This document shows positions 1 through 6,425 of a DNA stretch of 7,715 nucleotides, piece after piece. Origin of the DNA: Phycisphaerae bacterium (GTDB taxonomy: Bacteria; Planctomycetota; Phycisphaerae; UBA1845; Fen-1342); the NCBI GenBank assembly GCA_026984555.1, contig JALSRY010000698.1, positions 1-7,715 of the forward strand, read 5' to 3'. A model generated the notes under the pieces. That model searched no databases. It was not told where the DNA came from and saw only the letters and a list, made by a program, of their open reading frames with translations. The position numbers and the translations under genes were made by a program. Every line of letters starts with the position of its first letter. Position 1 is the stretch's first letter.

Positions 1-111
1 CGTGCGTGATCGGCTTGTTCACCCCCCCCGCCGACGGGCGGTGTCGCGGCCGGCGCGTCCCGGTTCGGCGAGCAGCGCGGCGCGGGCCGCGGGAGATGCG
101 GGCTGGCGGCG

Positions 112-136
112 GCGCGGCTCGGCGGTGGAGCCGCGC
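112..136. other. Perfect 9-bp stem-loop in the leader region
   Basis: GCGCGGCTC (112-120) and GAGCCGCGC (128-136) are exact reverse complements around a 7-nt loop. No T-run follows directly; the nearest is T6 at 183-188, about 46 nt away, so this is not a standard intrinsic terminator. It may be the end structure of an upstream transcript, a leader structure, or chance in GC-rich DNA. Just downstream, GGGA (142-145), TCCC (149-152) and GGGA (157-160) could form two mutually exclusive 4-bp hairpins, too short to weigh much. Confidence 0.35.
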
Positions 137-194
137 GATGTGGGAAACTCCCTTTCGGGATGCCGGTCGGGTGGTGGATGTGTTTTTTCGTGCG

Positions 195-229
195 TCACGT
201 TTCGGCGTGAGCGGGTTCGGCTTTATTAT
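195..229 (+). promoter_or_regulatory. Candidate promoter/operator upstream of the operon
   Basis: TATTAT at 224-229 matches the sigma70 -10 consensus at five of six positions and stands out in an otherwise GC-rich stretch. No convincing -35 hexamer lies at 16-18 bp spacing (TTCGGC at 201-206 matches poorly). Where the -35 would fall there is an inverted repeat, TCACG (195-199), six bases, CGTGA (206-210), with the geometry of a dimeric regulator site. A weak -35 overlapped by an operator would suit an activated promoter, but this is inference. The transcript would begin near 236, giving a leader of about 37 nt. Confidence 0.3.
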
Positions 230-262
230 TGCGCGACCGATGAACGACACGATCCTTTCACG

Positions 263-266
263 AAGG
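263..266 (+). promoter_or_regulatory. Ribosome binding site deciding the start of gene 1
   Basis: AAGG lies 6 nt before the ATG at 273, with further purines at 268-271. The in-frame ATG at 240 has no purine-rich site before it. The frame is open back to position 6, but only initiation at 273 puts a signal peptide directly at the N-terminus. Confidence 0.65.
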
Positions 267-272
267 CGGAAC

Positions 273-3191
273 ATGCGTCCATTTCTCGCGCGACTCGCAT
301 CGGTGGTTGGCGTGCTGCTGGTGTTGTGCGGCAGTGTGTCGGCCTCGGACAAGGACAATTGCCTGCTTTGTCACCGGTTTCGCGGGCTGAGCCGGCTGGA
401 TCCGAAGACCAACGAATTGCGGCTGTTTTTTTGCAGTGCCGAGTATTACGAGTATCGCCAGGGGCCACACGCCCGGGTCGATTGCACCGGGTGTCACGAT
501 CCGGACGAGGTCCGGGTGATCCCTCACCACGTCAAGACCCGGGTGGACTGTACCAAGACGTGTCACGTTTCGCAGGCGACGGGGGTGGCGCTGCGGTTCA
601 GTCACCGGCGGGTGGAGGCGAGCCTGGAGCGGAGCATCCACTCGCCCGAGACGCTCGATGCGCTGAAGTTTGAGCCGCCGTTGTTGCGACCGGGGCAGTC
701 GGCCTGCCTGTATTGTCACGATCAGCCGACGTTCGGGTTCGACCGGGGTGTGCCGGAAGGGTTCCTGCGGCACAGTGGCGGCACGCGTTGCGACACTTGC
801 CACAGCGAAGAAGTACCGATCGACATCACCTATTTCGCCAACCACGTCGCGTCACGCATGAAACCCGCGCGGCCGGTGAAACAACTGGCCCAGGTGTGTG
901 CCGTGTGCCACAGCGATCCGCAGATCATGAAGCGCACGGGAGGGCACGATCCGGTCGCGAGCTACCTCCAGAGCTTTCACGGCAAAGCGAGCCTGCTGGG
1001 CAGTCACAAGACGGCCACGTGCGTCGAGTGTCATTCGGCTCCCGACGGCGACCAGCACATGATGCTGGCCAAGGACGATCCGGGTTCGTCGATCAACCCG
1101 GTGAACCTGCCCGACACGTGCCGAACCACCGCGTGCCATCCCGGCGCGCCGCCGGAGATGAGCCGCGCCGCGGTGCACCTCGATCTGGATCCGACGCAGC
1201 GCACGCCCGAGTTTTACGTCGCGATTTTCTTCATCGTGATGACGGCGAGCGTGATGGCGATCTTCTTCCTGCTGGTGGTTCTCGAGCTGTTCAATGCGCT
1301 GGTGCGGCCGCACGACCACGAGCACGAGCGGTTGGTGCGGCTGGCCCGTCGCGTGCTGCAACATCCCGAAGGGCGTCAGCTGGTCCAGCGCATGAGCATC
1401 CACGAGCGGCTCCAGCACTGGGGGATGGCGATACCGTTCGCGGTGCTGGTGTTCACGGGGATGCCGATCAAGTTCGCGGAGACGCACTGGGCGCAGACGA
1501 TCGTGACGTTCATGGGCGGACTGGCGGTGTTTCGAACGATGCACCGGGTCGCGGGGGTGTTGCTGATCGCCGTGTTCTTCTACCACATCGGCTACCTGTT
1601 GGTGAAGCTGGCGATGCAGCTCCACCGGGACCGCAAGGCGGGAGCACGGAAATCGTTGTGGCGGTACATCTACGACGCGCCGCAGATGCTGCGCCCGCAG
1701 GATGCGATCGACTTCCTCCAGCTCATGGGGTATTTGCTGTTTCTGCGCAAGGAGCGCCCGCGGTTTCGCCGGTTCAACTTCGCCGAGAAGTTCGAGTACT
1801 GGGCGGTGTTCTGGGGCATGCCGGTGATGGGGTTGAGCGGGTTGGCGTTGTGGGGCAACGCGGCGATTTCGGAGCAGTTCACGGGGCGGATCCTCAACTT
1901 CGCGTTCATCATCCACTCCGACGAGGCCTATCTCGCGTTCATCTACATCGCGACGATCCACCTGTTCTCGGTGATGTTTTCGCCGGCGGTTTTTCCCCTG
2001 TCGCCCGGGTCGCTCTCGGGACAGGCGCCGGCGGAGGAGCTGGTCGAAGGCCACCGCGGCGAGCTGGAAGCGATCGCCGCCCGGCTGGGTATCGACGCCG
2101 ACGACGAGCACGCCGGCGCCGGCCGCAGCCTGCGCGACCGCGTCTGCTCGGCGGTACGGCGGGTGTTTTGTCGCGCGTATGCCGGCGTGGCGATGGCGGC
2201 GTACATTTTCGTCGCGTACACGTCGCTGCATTTTCTCGCGACGATCCTCGAATCGCACAGCAAGGCGCCGGTCGAGATCGTCGGCATTCCCAAGCGGCTC
2301 GACGCCGACGAGTTCCTCAAGGCCGCGGCGGCGCCGAGCCCGGCGGAAGCGGCCGACCCGGGGCACCGCGCGCGGGGGCCGCTGGCCCACTTCCACCAGA
2401 TCCCGAAGTGGTTCCAACCCGATCCGAAGAACACCTGCACCACCGCCGGCTGCCACGCGCCGTTGCCGCACGGCAAGGATGTCTCGGTGCGCGCGTTTCT
2501 GAACATGCACACGACGTTCACGGACTGCACGGTGTGCCACGTCGCCGGCGAGAAAACCGAGGCGCAGGCTCGTTGGATTGCGCTGCCCGGCCGCGACCTG
2601 ATGGACACGCCGCCGATTCTCAAGCTCGCCCAGTTGCTCGAGAAGACCCACGAGATCAAGACGGAAGACGCACCGGCGCTCTCGAAACGCCTGATCGGTC
2701 TGGTGCGGGCGGCGCTGCCGGCTTCGGGCAACCACTGGCAGTTGCAGGACTGGCTGTTGCGGCTGCGCATCACCAACCCGCGCAGCAAGGTGTTCCGCCG
2801 CATCGTGCGCGAGATGGGGGCGAGCATCCACATGCACGTGCACGGCGAGTACGGTGCGAAGATCGCGCTGTTCGACCACGGCGCAATGGTGGGCACGCCG
2901 ACCGACAAGCAGAAGGAGGCGATCCGGCAGTTCCTGGCGCTGGGGCCCTCGGCGTCGGAAGCCCAGCGCAAGCCCTTGCTCGACGTGGTACACGAGCACG
3001 TGCGGCCGACCGGGGCGATGTGTACGCCCTGCCACCAGGCGAATCCGACGCTGGTGGATGTCCGCAAGCTGGGATACCCGCAGGCGCGGTTGCAACGGCT
3101 CCAGCACAACACCATCATGGAATCCGTACTGAGCATCGAGCAAGGCAAGCCGTTCTACCTGCCGGTTCAACCCGGCACGCAGCGGCCCTGA
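273..3191 (+). CDS. Fused 11-heme cytochrome c / cytochrome b membrane protein (CbcL-like architecture)
   Basis: A 972-residue inner-membrane electron-transfer protein, probably a quinone-linked oxidoreductase. Residues 1-24 form a signal peptide (cleavage likely after VSA). The periplasmic domain has eight c-heme motifs starting at residues 30, 71, 93, 145, 173, 209, 250 and 283. Six are CXXCH; that at 93 is CX3CH (CTKTCH) and that at 283 is CX4CH (CRTTACH). Helix 1 spans about 316-344, followed by a His-rich cytosolic loop. A four-helix cytochrome b domain follows, with likely heme b ligands among H382, H424, H438, H548 and H563; its QHW and EKFEYW motifs resemble the formate dehydrogenase gamma/HydC diheme family. 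A cytosolic linker leads to helix 6 (about 637-659), then a periplasmic triheme domain (CX4CH at 722, CXXCH at 752 and 917). Odd features are Cys54, which belongs to no heme motif, and a C-x7-C pair (625, 633) in the linker. It is first in the apparent operon. Family and topology are fairly sure; the physiological partner is unknown. Confidence 0.93.
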   Translation: MRPFLARLASVVGVLLVLCGSVSASDKDNCLLCHRFRGLSRLDPKTNELRLFFCSAEYYEYRQGPHARVDCTGCHDPDEVRVIPHHVKTRVDCTKTCHVSQATGVALRFSHRRVEASLERSIHSPETLDALKFEPPLLRPGQSACLYCHDQPTFGFDRGVPEGFLRHSGGTRCDTCHSEEVPIDITYFANHVASRMKPARPVKQLAQVCAVCHSDPQIMKRTGGHDPVASYLQSFHGKASLLGSHKTATCVECHSAPDGDQHMMLAKDDPGSSINPVNLPDTCRTTACHPGAPPEMSRAAVHLDLDPTQRTPEFYVAIFFIVMTASVMAIFFLLVVLELFNALVRPHDHEHERLVRLARRVLQHPEGRQLVQRMSIHERLQHWGMAIPFAVLVFTGMPIKFAETHWAQTIVTFMGGLAVFRTMHRVAGVLLIAVFFYHIGYLLVKLAMQLHRDRKAGARKSLWRYIYDAPQMLRPQDAIDFLQLMGYLLFLRKERPRFRRFNFAEKFEYWAVFWGMPVMGLSGLALWGNAAISEQFTGRILNFAFIIHSDEAYLAFIYIATIHLFSVMFSPAVFPLSPGSLSGQAPAEELVEGHRGELEAIAARLGIDADDEHAGAGRSLRDRVCSAVRRVFCRAYAGVAMAAYIFVAYTSLHFLATILESHSKAPVEIVGIPKRLDADEFLKAAAAPSPAEAADPGHRARGPLAHFHQIPKWFQPDPKNTCTTAGCHAPLPHGKDVSVRAFLNMHTTFTDCTVCHVAGEKTEAQARWIALPGRDLMDTPPILKLAQLLEKTHEIKTEDAPALSKRLIGLVRAALPASGNHWQLQDWLLRLRITNPRSKVFRRIVREMGASIHMHVHGEYGAKIALFDHGAMVGTPTDKQKEAIRQFLALGPSASEAQRKPLLDVVHEHVRPTGAMCTPCHQANPTLVDVRKLGYPQARLQRLQHNTIMESVLSIEQGKPFYLPVQPGTQRP

Positions 3192-3362
3192 GCGCGGTCG
3201 GGAGTGGCCCGGTCCGCGAGCCGGCGGGAGAGGAATCCGGGGGACGCAAGACAGCGGGAAACACGAGAACCACCCGGTCGCGACCGACGCGCGCAACCGT
3301 GCCCGGGGTTGGTCGAATCGGCCGCCCGGGTCGTCTGGCCCGGCACGCCGGAGGTGTCGAAG
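3192..3362 (+). other. 171-bp spacer between genes 1 and 2, with a 12-bp palindrome
   Basis: This is the only sizeable gap between genes after the leader. It has no T-run and no strong stem-loop, so read-through from gene 1 is plausible. CGGTCGCGACCG at 3275-3286 is a perfect 12-bp palindrome that could be an operator, but such words are common in GC-rich DNA. No convincing -35/-10 pair was found. The gene 2 frame stays open back to an ATG at 3204, but that stretch is Arg/Pro/Glu-rich and would bury the signal peptide. Confidence 0.35.
3350..3356 (+). promoter_or_regulatory. Strong ribosome binding site for gene 2
   Basis: GGAGGTG, a near-consensus Shine-Dalgarno sequence, lies 6 nt before the ATG at 3363. 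It fixes this start over the in-frame ATG at 3204 and predicts efficient independent initiation of gene 2. Confidence 0.8.
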
Positions 3363-5273
3363 ATGAGAAAACCGGAATCAGGGTGTCGGCGCCGTCCGTG
3401 GCGCGGCGGCGGGAGGATCGGCGGTGCGACGTTGGTTGCGCTGGGGCTGGGGGCGGTCTGGCTGGCCGGTGCGGGGGCGGCCCGGGCGGACGATCCGGAC
3501 AACTGCCTGCTGTGTCACCAGTTTCGTGGCATGGGGCGGATCGACAGCAAGACGGACGAGCTGCACCTGTTCCATGTCGATCCGGAGTACGTGCGCGAGC
3601 AGAACGGCCCCCACGCGCGCATCGCCTGTACGGGTTGTCACGAACGCTCGGAAGTCTCGGTGATTCCGCACCGCCCGGTGTCGAAGGTCAACTGCACGCG
3701 CGAGTGCCACCTCAACGATCCGAGCGGCCTGGCCCGGCGGTTCAGCCACCAGAACCTGGTGGGCATGCTCAAACAGAGCATTCACAACCCCGATCGGCTG
3801 GCCAAGCTCGAGTTCACCGGCGGGCCGCTGCTGGCCCCGAACCAGTCGTACTGCCTCTACTGCCACGACGAGCCGGTGTTTCGCAAACTCAGCGATCTGA
3901 TTCCGCTGACCGGCGCGACGGGCGAGATCTCGGACGCGCGTTGCGAGGTTTGTCACGCGGGGCAGATTCCGCTGAACACGGATTACTATCTCAAGCACGT
4001 CACGTCGCGCGTACACCACGCCCGCACGCCGATCGAGCTGGCCCAGGTGTGCGCCGTCTGCCACAGCGACCCGAAAGTCCGCCGGGCGTTCGACCTGCCC
4101 GACGCGGACGTGGGTTATTCGAACAGTTTTCACGGCAAGGCGGCGTTGCTGGGGGCGTTTCATACGGCGGATTGCATTTCGTGCCACGTCAAGTACGGCG
4201 AGAACGCACACCTGATCCGTTCGAAGAAGGATCCGCTTTCGGCGACGTATCCGGCGAACAAGGCCAACTCGTGCCGGGCCACGGCGTGCCATCCCGGTGC
4301 GGACAAGACGATCGCGGCCGCCGCCGTGCACTTCGACATCCCGGAACTGGGGCGGATCGAGATCGGTCTGGCGATCTTTTTCGTCATCTTGACGATGTTC
4401 ACGTTCGGTCCGTCGCTCGTGCTGACGGTGCTGGAGCTGATGCAGGTCGTCATCGGGCGTCACGTGCACGGCGAAGAGCGGATGAAGCGGTTGACGCTGG
4501 AGATTCTCAAGCATCCCGAGGGGCGTCGCCGGTTGCGGCGTTTCACGCCGGCGCAAAACGTCCAGCACTGGATCCTGGCGATCCTGTTCGCCACGCTGGT
4601 GGCGACGGGGTTCCCGATGAAGTTCGCCAGCCAGCACTGGGCCCGGTTGGTGATCAACGCGATGGGCGGGTTGGGGGTGGCTCGGACGGTGCACCATCTG
4701 GCCGGTACGGCGCTGGTCGCGGGTTTCCTGGTCCACTTGCTTTTCGTCGCGGGCATGGCGTTTCGGCGGTCGCGCCAGCGGAGGCCGGATGGAAAACGGG
4801 TCGGCGTGATCCGGGCGGTGATGTCGCTACCGCTGTTCATCGGTCCGGAGGATCTCAAGAAAGCCGGGCAATTGCTGGCGTACCTGCTGTTTCTCCGCAA
4901 GGATCCGCCCACCTTCGGGCGGTTCACGATCGACCAGAAGTTCGAGTACATCGGCGTCGGCTGGGGTACGTTTCTGCTGGGGGCGACCGGGGCGCTGCTC
5001 TGGGGCCAGCAGGTCGCCACCCACTATTTCAGCGGCCGGGTGTTCAACATCGCCGTCATCGCCCACACATACGAGGCATTCCTCGCGGTGATTCACGTGG
5101 GCATCCTGCACATCTGCAACGTCGTCTTTTCGCCGATGGTCTTCCCGATTTCCCGGGCCACCTTGACCGGGCAGACACCGATCGTCCGCCTGGCCGAGTC
5201 GCATACCGAGTTCGTCGAACGGGTGGCCCGCGAGCTGGGCATCGAGGTGCCCGCGGAGGCACAGCATGAGTGA
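3363..5273 (+). CDS. Octaheme cytochrome c / cytochrome b membrane protein (split paralogue of gene 1, N-terminal part)
   Basis: A 636-residue inner-membrane electron-transfer protein. Residues 1-42 form a signal peptide with a basic n-region and an ARA cleavage site. Eight c-heme motifs start at residues 48, 89, 111, 164, 194, 230, 271 and 304. The third is CX3CH (CTRECH) and the eighth CX4CH (CRATACH), exactly the unusual positions of gene 1. Distal-ligand candidates are conserved between the two proteins: FSH...SIH, SFHGKA and the AVH before the membrane. Five helices follow, with likely b-heme histidines H402, H444 (or H445), H458, H568 and H583, each 20 residues beyond its gene 1 counterpart. 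The protein ends in the cytosol shortly after the last helix, where gene 1 continues into helix 6. The product presumably pairs with the gene 3 protein to rebuild the gene 1 architecture. Oxidation or reduction of quinone with periplasmic electron transfer is inferred from the family resemblance. Confidence 0.93.
   Translation: MRKPESGCRRRPWRGGGRIGGATLVALGLGAVWLAGAGAARADDPDNCLLCHQFRGMGRIDSKTDELHLFHVDPEYVREQNGPHARIACTGCHERSEVSVIPHRPVSKVNCTRECHLNDPSGLARRFSHQNLVGMLKQSIHNPDRLAKLEFTGGPLLAPNQSYCLYCHDEPVFRKLSDLIPLTGATGEISDARCEVCHAGQIPLNTDYYLKHVTSRVHHARTPIELAQVCAVCHSDPKVRRAFDLPDADVGYSNSFHGKAALLGAFHTADCISCHVKYGENAHLIRSKKDPLSATYPANKANSCRATACHPGADKTIAAAAVHFDIPELGRIEIGLAIFFVILTMFTFGPSLVLTVLELMQVVIGRHVHGEERMKRLTLEILKHPEGRRRLRRFTPAQNVQHWILAILFATLVATGFPMKFASQHWARLVINAMGGLGVARTVHHLAGTALVAGFLVHLLFVAGMAFRRSRQRRPDGKRVGVIRAVMSLPLFIGPEDLKKAGQLLAYLLFLRKDPPTFGRFTIDQKFEYIGVGWGTFLLGATGALLWGQQVATHYFSGRVFNIAVIAHTYEAFLAVIHVGILHICNVVFSPMVFPISRATLTGQTPIVRLAESHTEFVERVARELGIEVPAEAQHE
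5255..5273 (+). promoter_or_regulatory. Translational coupling site: GGAGG plus ATGAGTGA overlap
   Basis: GGAGG at 5255-5259 lies inside gene 2, 6 nt before the gene 3 ATG at 5266. The gene 3 start and gene 2 stop share the octamer ATGAGTGA (5266-5273). This implies coupled translation, as expected for two subunits needed in equal amounts. Confidence 0.8.
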
Positions 5274-6408
5274 CCAGCAGCACAAGCCGATGCCCCCCGA
5301 CCCGGACGCCGCACGCCGCCGCCAGGAGCGCATCAGCATCATCCGGCGTTTCTACACGCTGATTCCGATCATCGTGGTCGTATACCTCAGCTACCAGGCG
5401 TTCGACTACCTGGTCGTGTCGCTGATTCGCCCGCCCAAGGCTCCCAAGCAGATCACCAAAATCCCCAAACGCCTTACGCGCGAGGTCTGGGAGACCAGGC
5501 GCGAGGAATGGGCCGGCGTCGAGTTCTCCCCCACGCCGCGCACCCCGTTGGCCCATTACCACCGGATCCAGGGCTGGTTTCAGCCCGACCCCCACAACGA
5601 CTGCATCCGTAGCGGTTGCCACAGCCCGCTGCCGCACAACCGGCACAAGGAGGTGCGCGCGTTCCTGAACATGCACGCCACGAGCATTCATTGCGGCGTG
5701 TGCCACTTCAAGACCGACGTGCAACCCCGACCGCTGGTCTGGTACGACCTCAAGACCGGCCGGGCGACCGATCCGCCGGCGTTGTTGCGGGCCTACGCCT
5801 GGGCGCTGTCGGCCAAGGGCCAGGAGGCCGTCGCGCACCCCACGCGCAAGATTCAGAAGTTCATCGTCAAGCTGATGCGCCAGGCCGCCCGCCAGGCCGA
5901 CGATCTCACCGAGCTGCACGAGCTGGCCAACAAGCTCCACGCGTTCCGCTACACGAGCGAGCCGTTCAAACGGACGTTGCTATCGCTGCCGGCGACGCTG
6001 CCGCTGTATTTCCACGGCGAGTACGGCGAGAAACTCGCCATCCGCGATCCGCAGACCGGCCAGCCGATCCTCAAGCACCGCGGCTCGGAACAGGCGGTGC
6101 GGGAGTTCCTCCAGCGGGGCGCGGAGGTCGGCCCGCAGGAGCGCGAAGCGATCCTTCAGCGGGTGCACACGATGCGTGCTCCGGAAACGCTCAACTGCCT
6201 GGCGTGTCACACGCGGCAGCGAAGCCTGGTCGACCTCAAGACCGTCGGCTACCCGCCGCAACGGATCAAATCGTTGTATGACCGCTGGATTTTCCACGCG
6301 ATCCAGGACATTCGCGAGGGACGGCCGCTGTACCTGCCCGGTTTCATCGGTCCCCGGACGCAACCCGAGTCGACCACGCGGCCGGCTTCTGAACCCGTAA
6401 CGCCCTGA
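5266..6408 (+). CDS. Membrane-anchored triheme cytochrome c (split paralogue of gene 1, C-terminal part)
   Basis: A 380-residue protein with a short charged cytosolic N-terminus (about 1-28), one uncleaved helix (about 30-54) and a large periplasmic domain. It has three c-heme motifs: CX4CH (CIRSGCH) at residue 113, CGVCH at 143 and CLACH at 311. The matching motifs of gene 1 lie at 722, 752 and 917, offsets of 609, 609 and 606, so the domains are collinear. Shared landmarks include IPKRL after the helix, WFQPDP before the first heme, RAFLNMH before the second, HGEYG in the middle, and a C-terminal block with GYP and YLP. The stretch of about 165 residues between the second and third hemes is largely helical-looking and has no heme motif. 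Overlap with gene 2 and the fused arrangement in gene 1 indicate a stable subunit of the gene 2 cytochrome b complex, perhaps its exit site toward periplasmic carriers. I do not recognise a named family for this triheme module. Confidence 0.92.
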   Translation: MSDQQHKPMPPDPDAARRRQERISIIRRFYTLIPIIVVVYLSYQAFDYLVVSLIRPPKAPKQITKIPKRLTREVWETRREEWAGVEFSPTPRTPLAHYHRIQGWFQPDPHNDCIRSGCHSPLPHNRHKEVRAFLNMHATSIHCGVCHFKTDVQPRPLVWYDLKTGRATDPPALLRAYAWALSAKGQEAVAHPTRKIQKFIVKLMRQAARQADDLTELHELANKLHAFRYTSEPFKRTLLSLPATLPLYFHGEYGEKLAIRDPQTGQPILKHRGSEQAVREFLQRGAEVGPQEREAILQRVHTMRAPETLNCLACHTRQRSLVDLKTVGYPPQRIKSLYDRWIFHAIQDIREGRPLYLPGFIGPRTQPESTTRPASEPVTP

Positions 6409-6414
6409 GCCCCC

Positions 6415-6420
6415 GGAGAG
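6415..6420 (+). promoter_or_regulatory. Ribosome binding site deciding the GTG start of gene 4
   Basis: GGAGAG sits 5 nt before GTG at 6426, inside the 17-nt gap after the gene 3 stop. It supports a GTG start that keeps the signal peptide, over the in-frame ATG at 6615, which would remove it and part of the propeller. Confidence 0.65.
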
Positions 6421-6425
6421 CGTCT

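Larger units (their letters stand above)
273..6408 (+). repeat. Tandem paralogous module: gene 1 versus genes 2+3
   Basis: At protein level, 273-3191 and 3363-6408 encode the same 11-heme plus cytochrome b module twice. Heme-motif offsets between gene 1 and gene 2 are 18, 18, 18, 19, 21, 21, 21 and 21 residues. The five cytochrome b histidine offsets are all 20. Gene 1 and gene 3 triheme offsets are 609, 609 and 606. DNA identity has clearly decayed, so the duplication, or acquisition of a second copy, is old. Confidence 0.85.

Noticed and set aside
112..188. Intrinsic terminator of an upstream gene
   Set aside because: The 9-bp stem and the T6 run are about 46 nt apart, so they do not form one terminator. 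No upstream gene can be shown in the window.
6..272. N-terminal extension of gene 1 to ATG at 6 or 240
   Set aside because: The extension is Arg/Gly-rich and non-membrane, and ATG 240 lacks a ribosome site. The start at 273 has AAGG at proper spacing and begins a standard signal peptide.
318..332. Lipoprotein signal at Cys19 of gene 1
   Set aside because: The residue before the Cys is Leu, not Gly, Ala or Ser, so the lipobox fails. A standard cleavage site follows at residue 24.
852..3296. An 814-codon open frame on the minus strand opposite gene 1
   Set aside because: Its composition is Arg/His/Gln-rich, it has no recognisable motif, and it lies wholly against a well-supported gene. It reflects codon bias of the real strand.
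3204..3362. N-terminal extension of gene 2 to ATG at 3204
   Set aside because: It would place 53 low-complexity charged residues before the signal peptide, whereas ATG 3363 follows a near-perfect Shine-Dalgarno sequence.
713..5269. A 1518-codon open frame on the plus strand spanning genes 1 and 2
   Set aside because: It is a shadow frame of GC-rich genes. Its product is dominated by Arg, Gly, Ala and Pro without domains, while the overlapping frames carry ordered heme motifs, signal peptides and helices.
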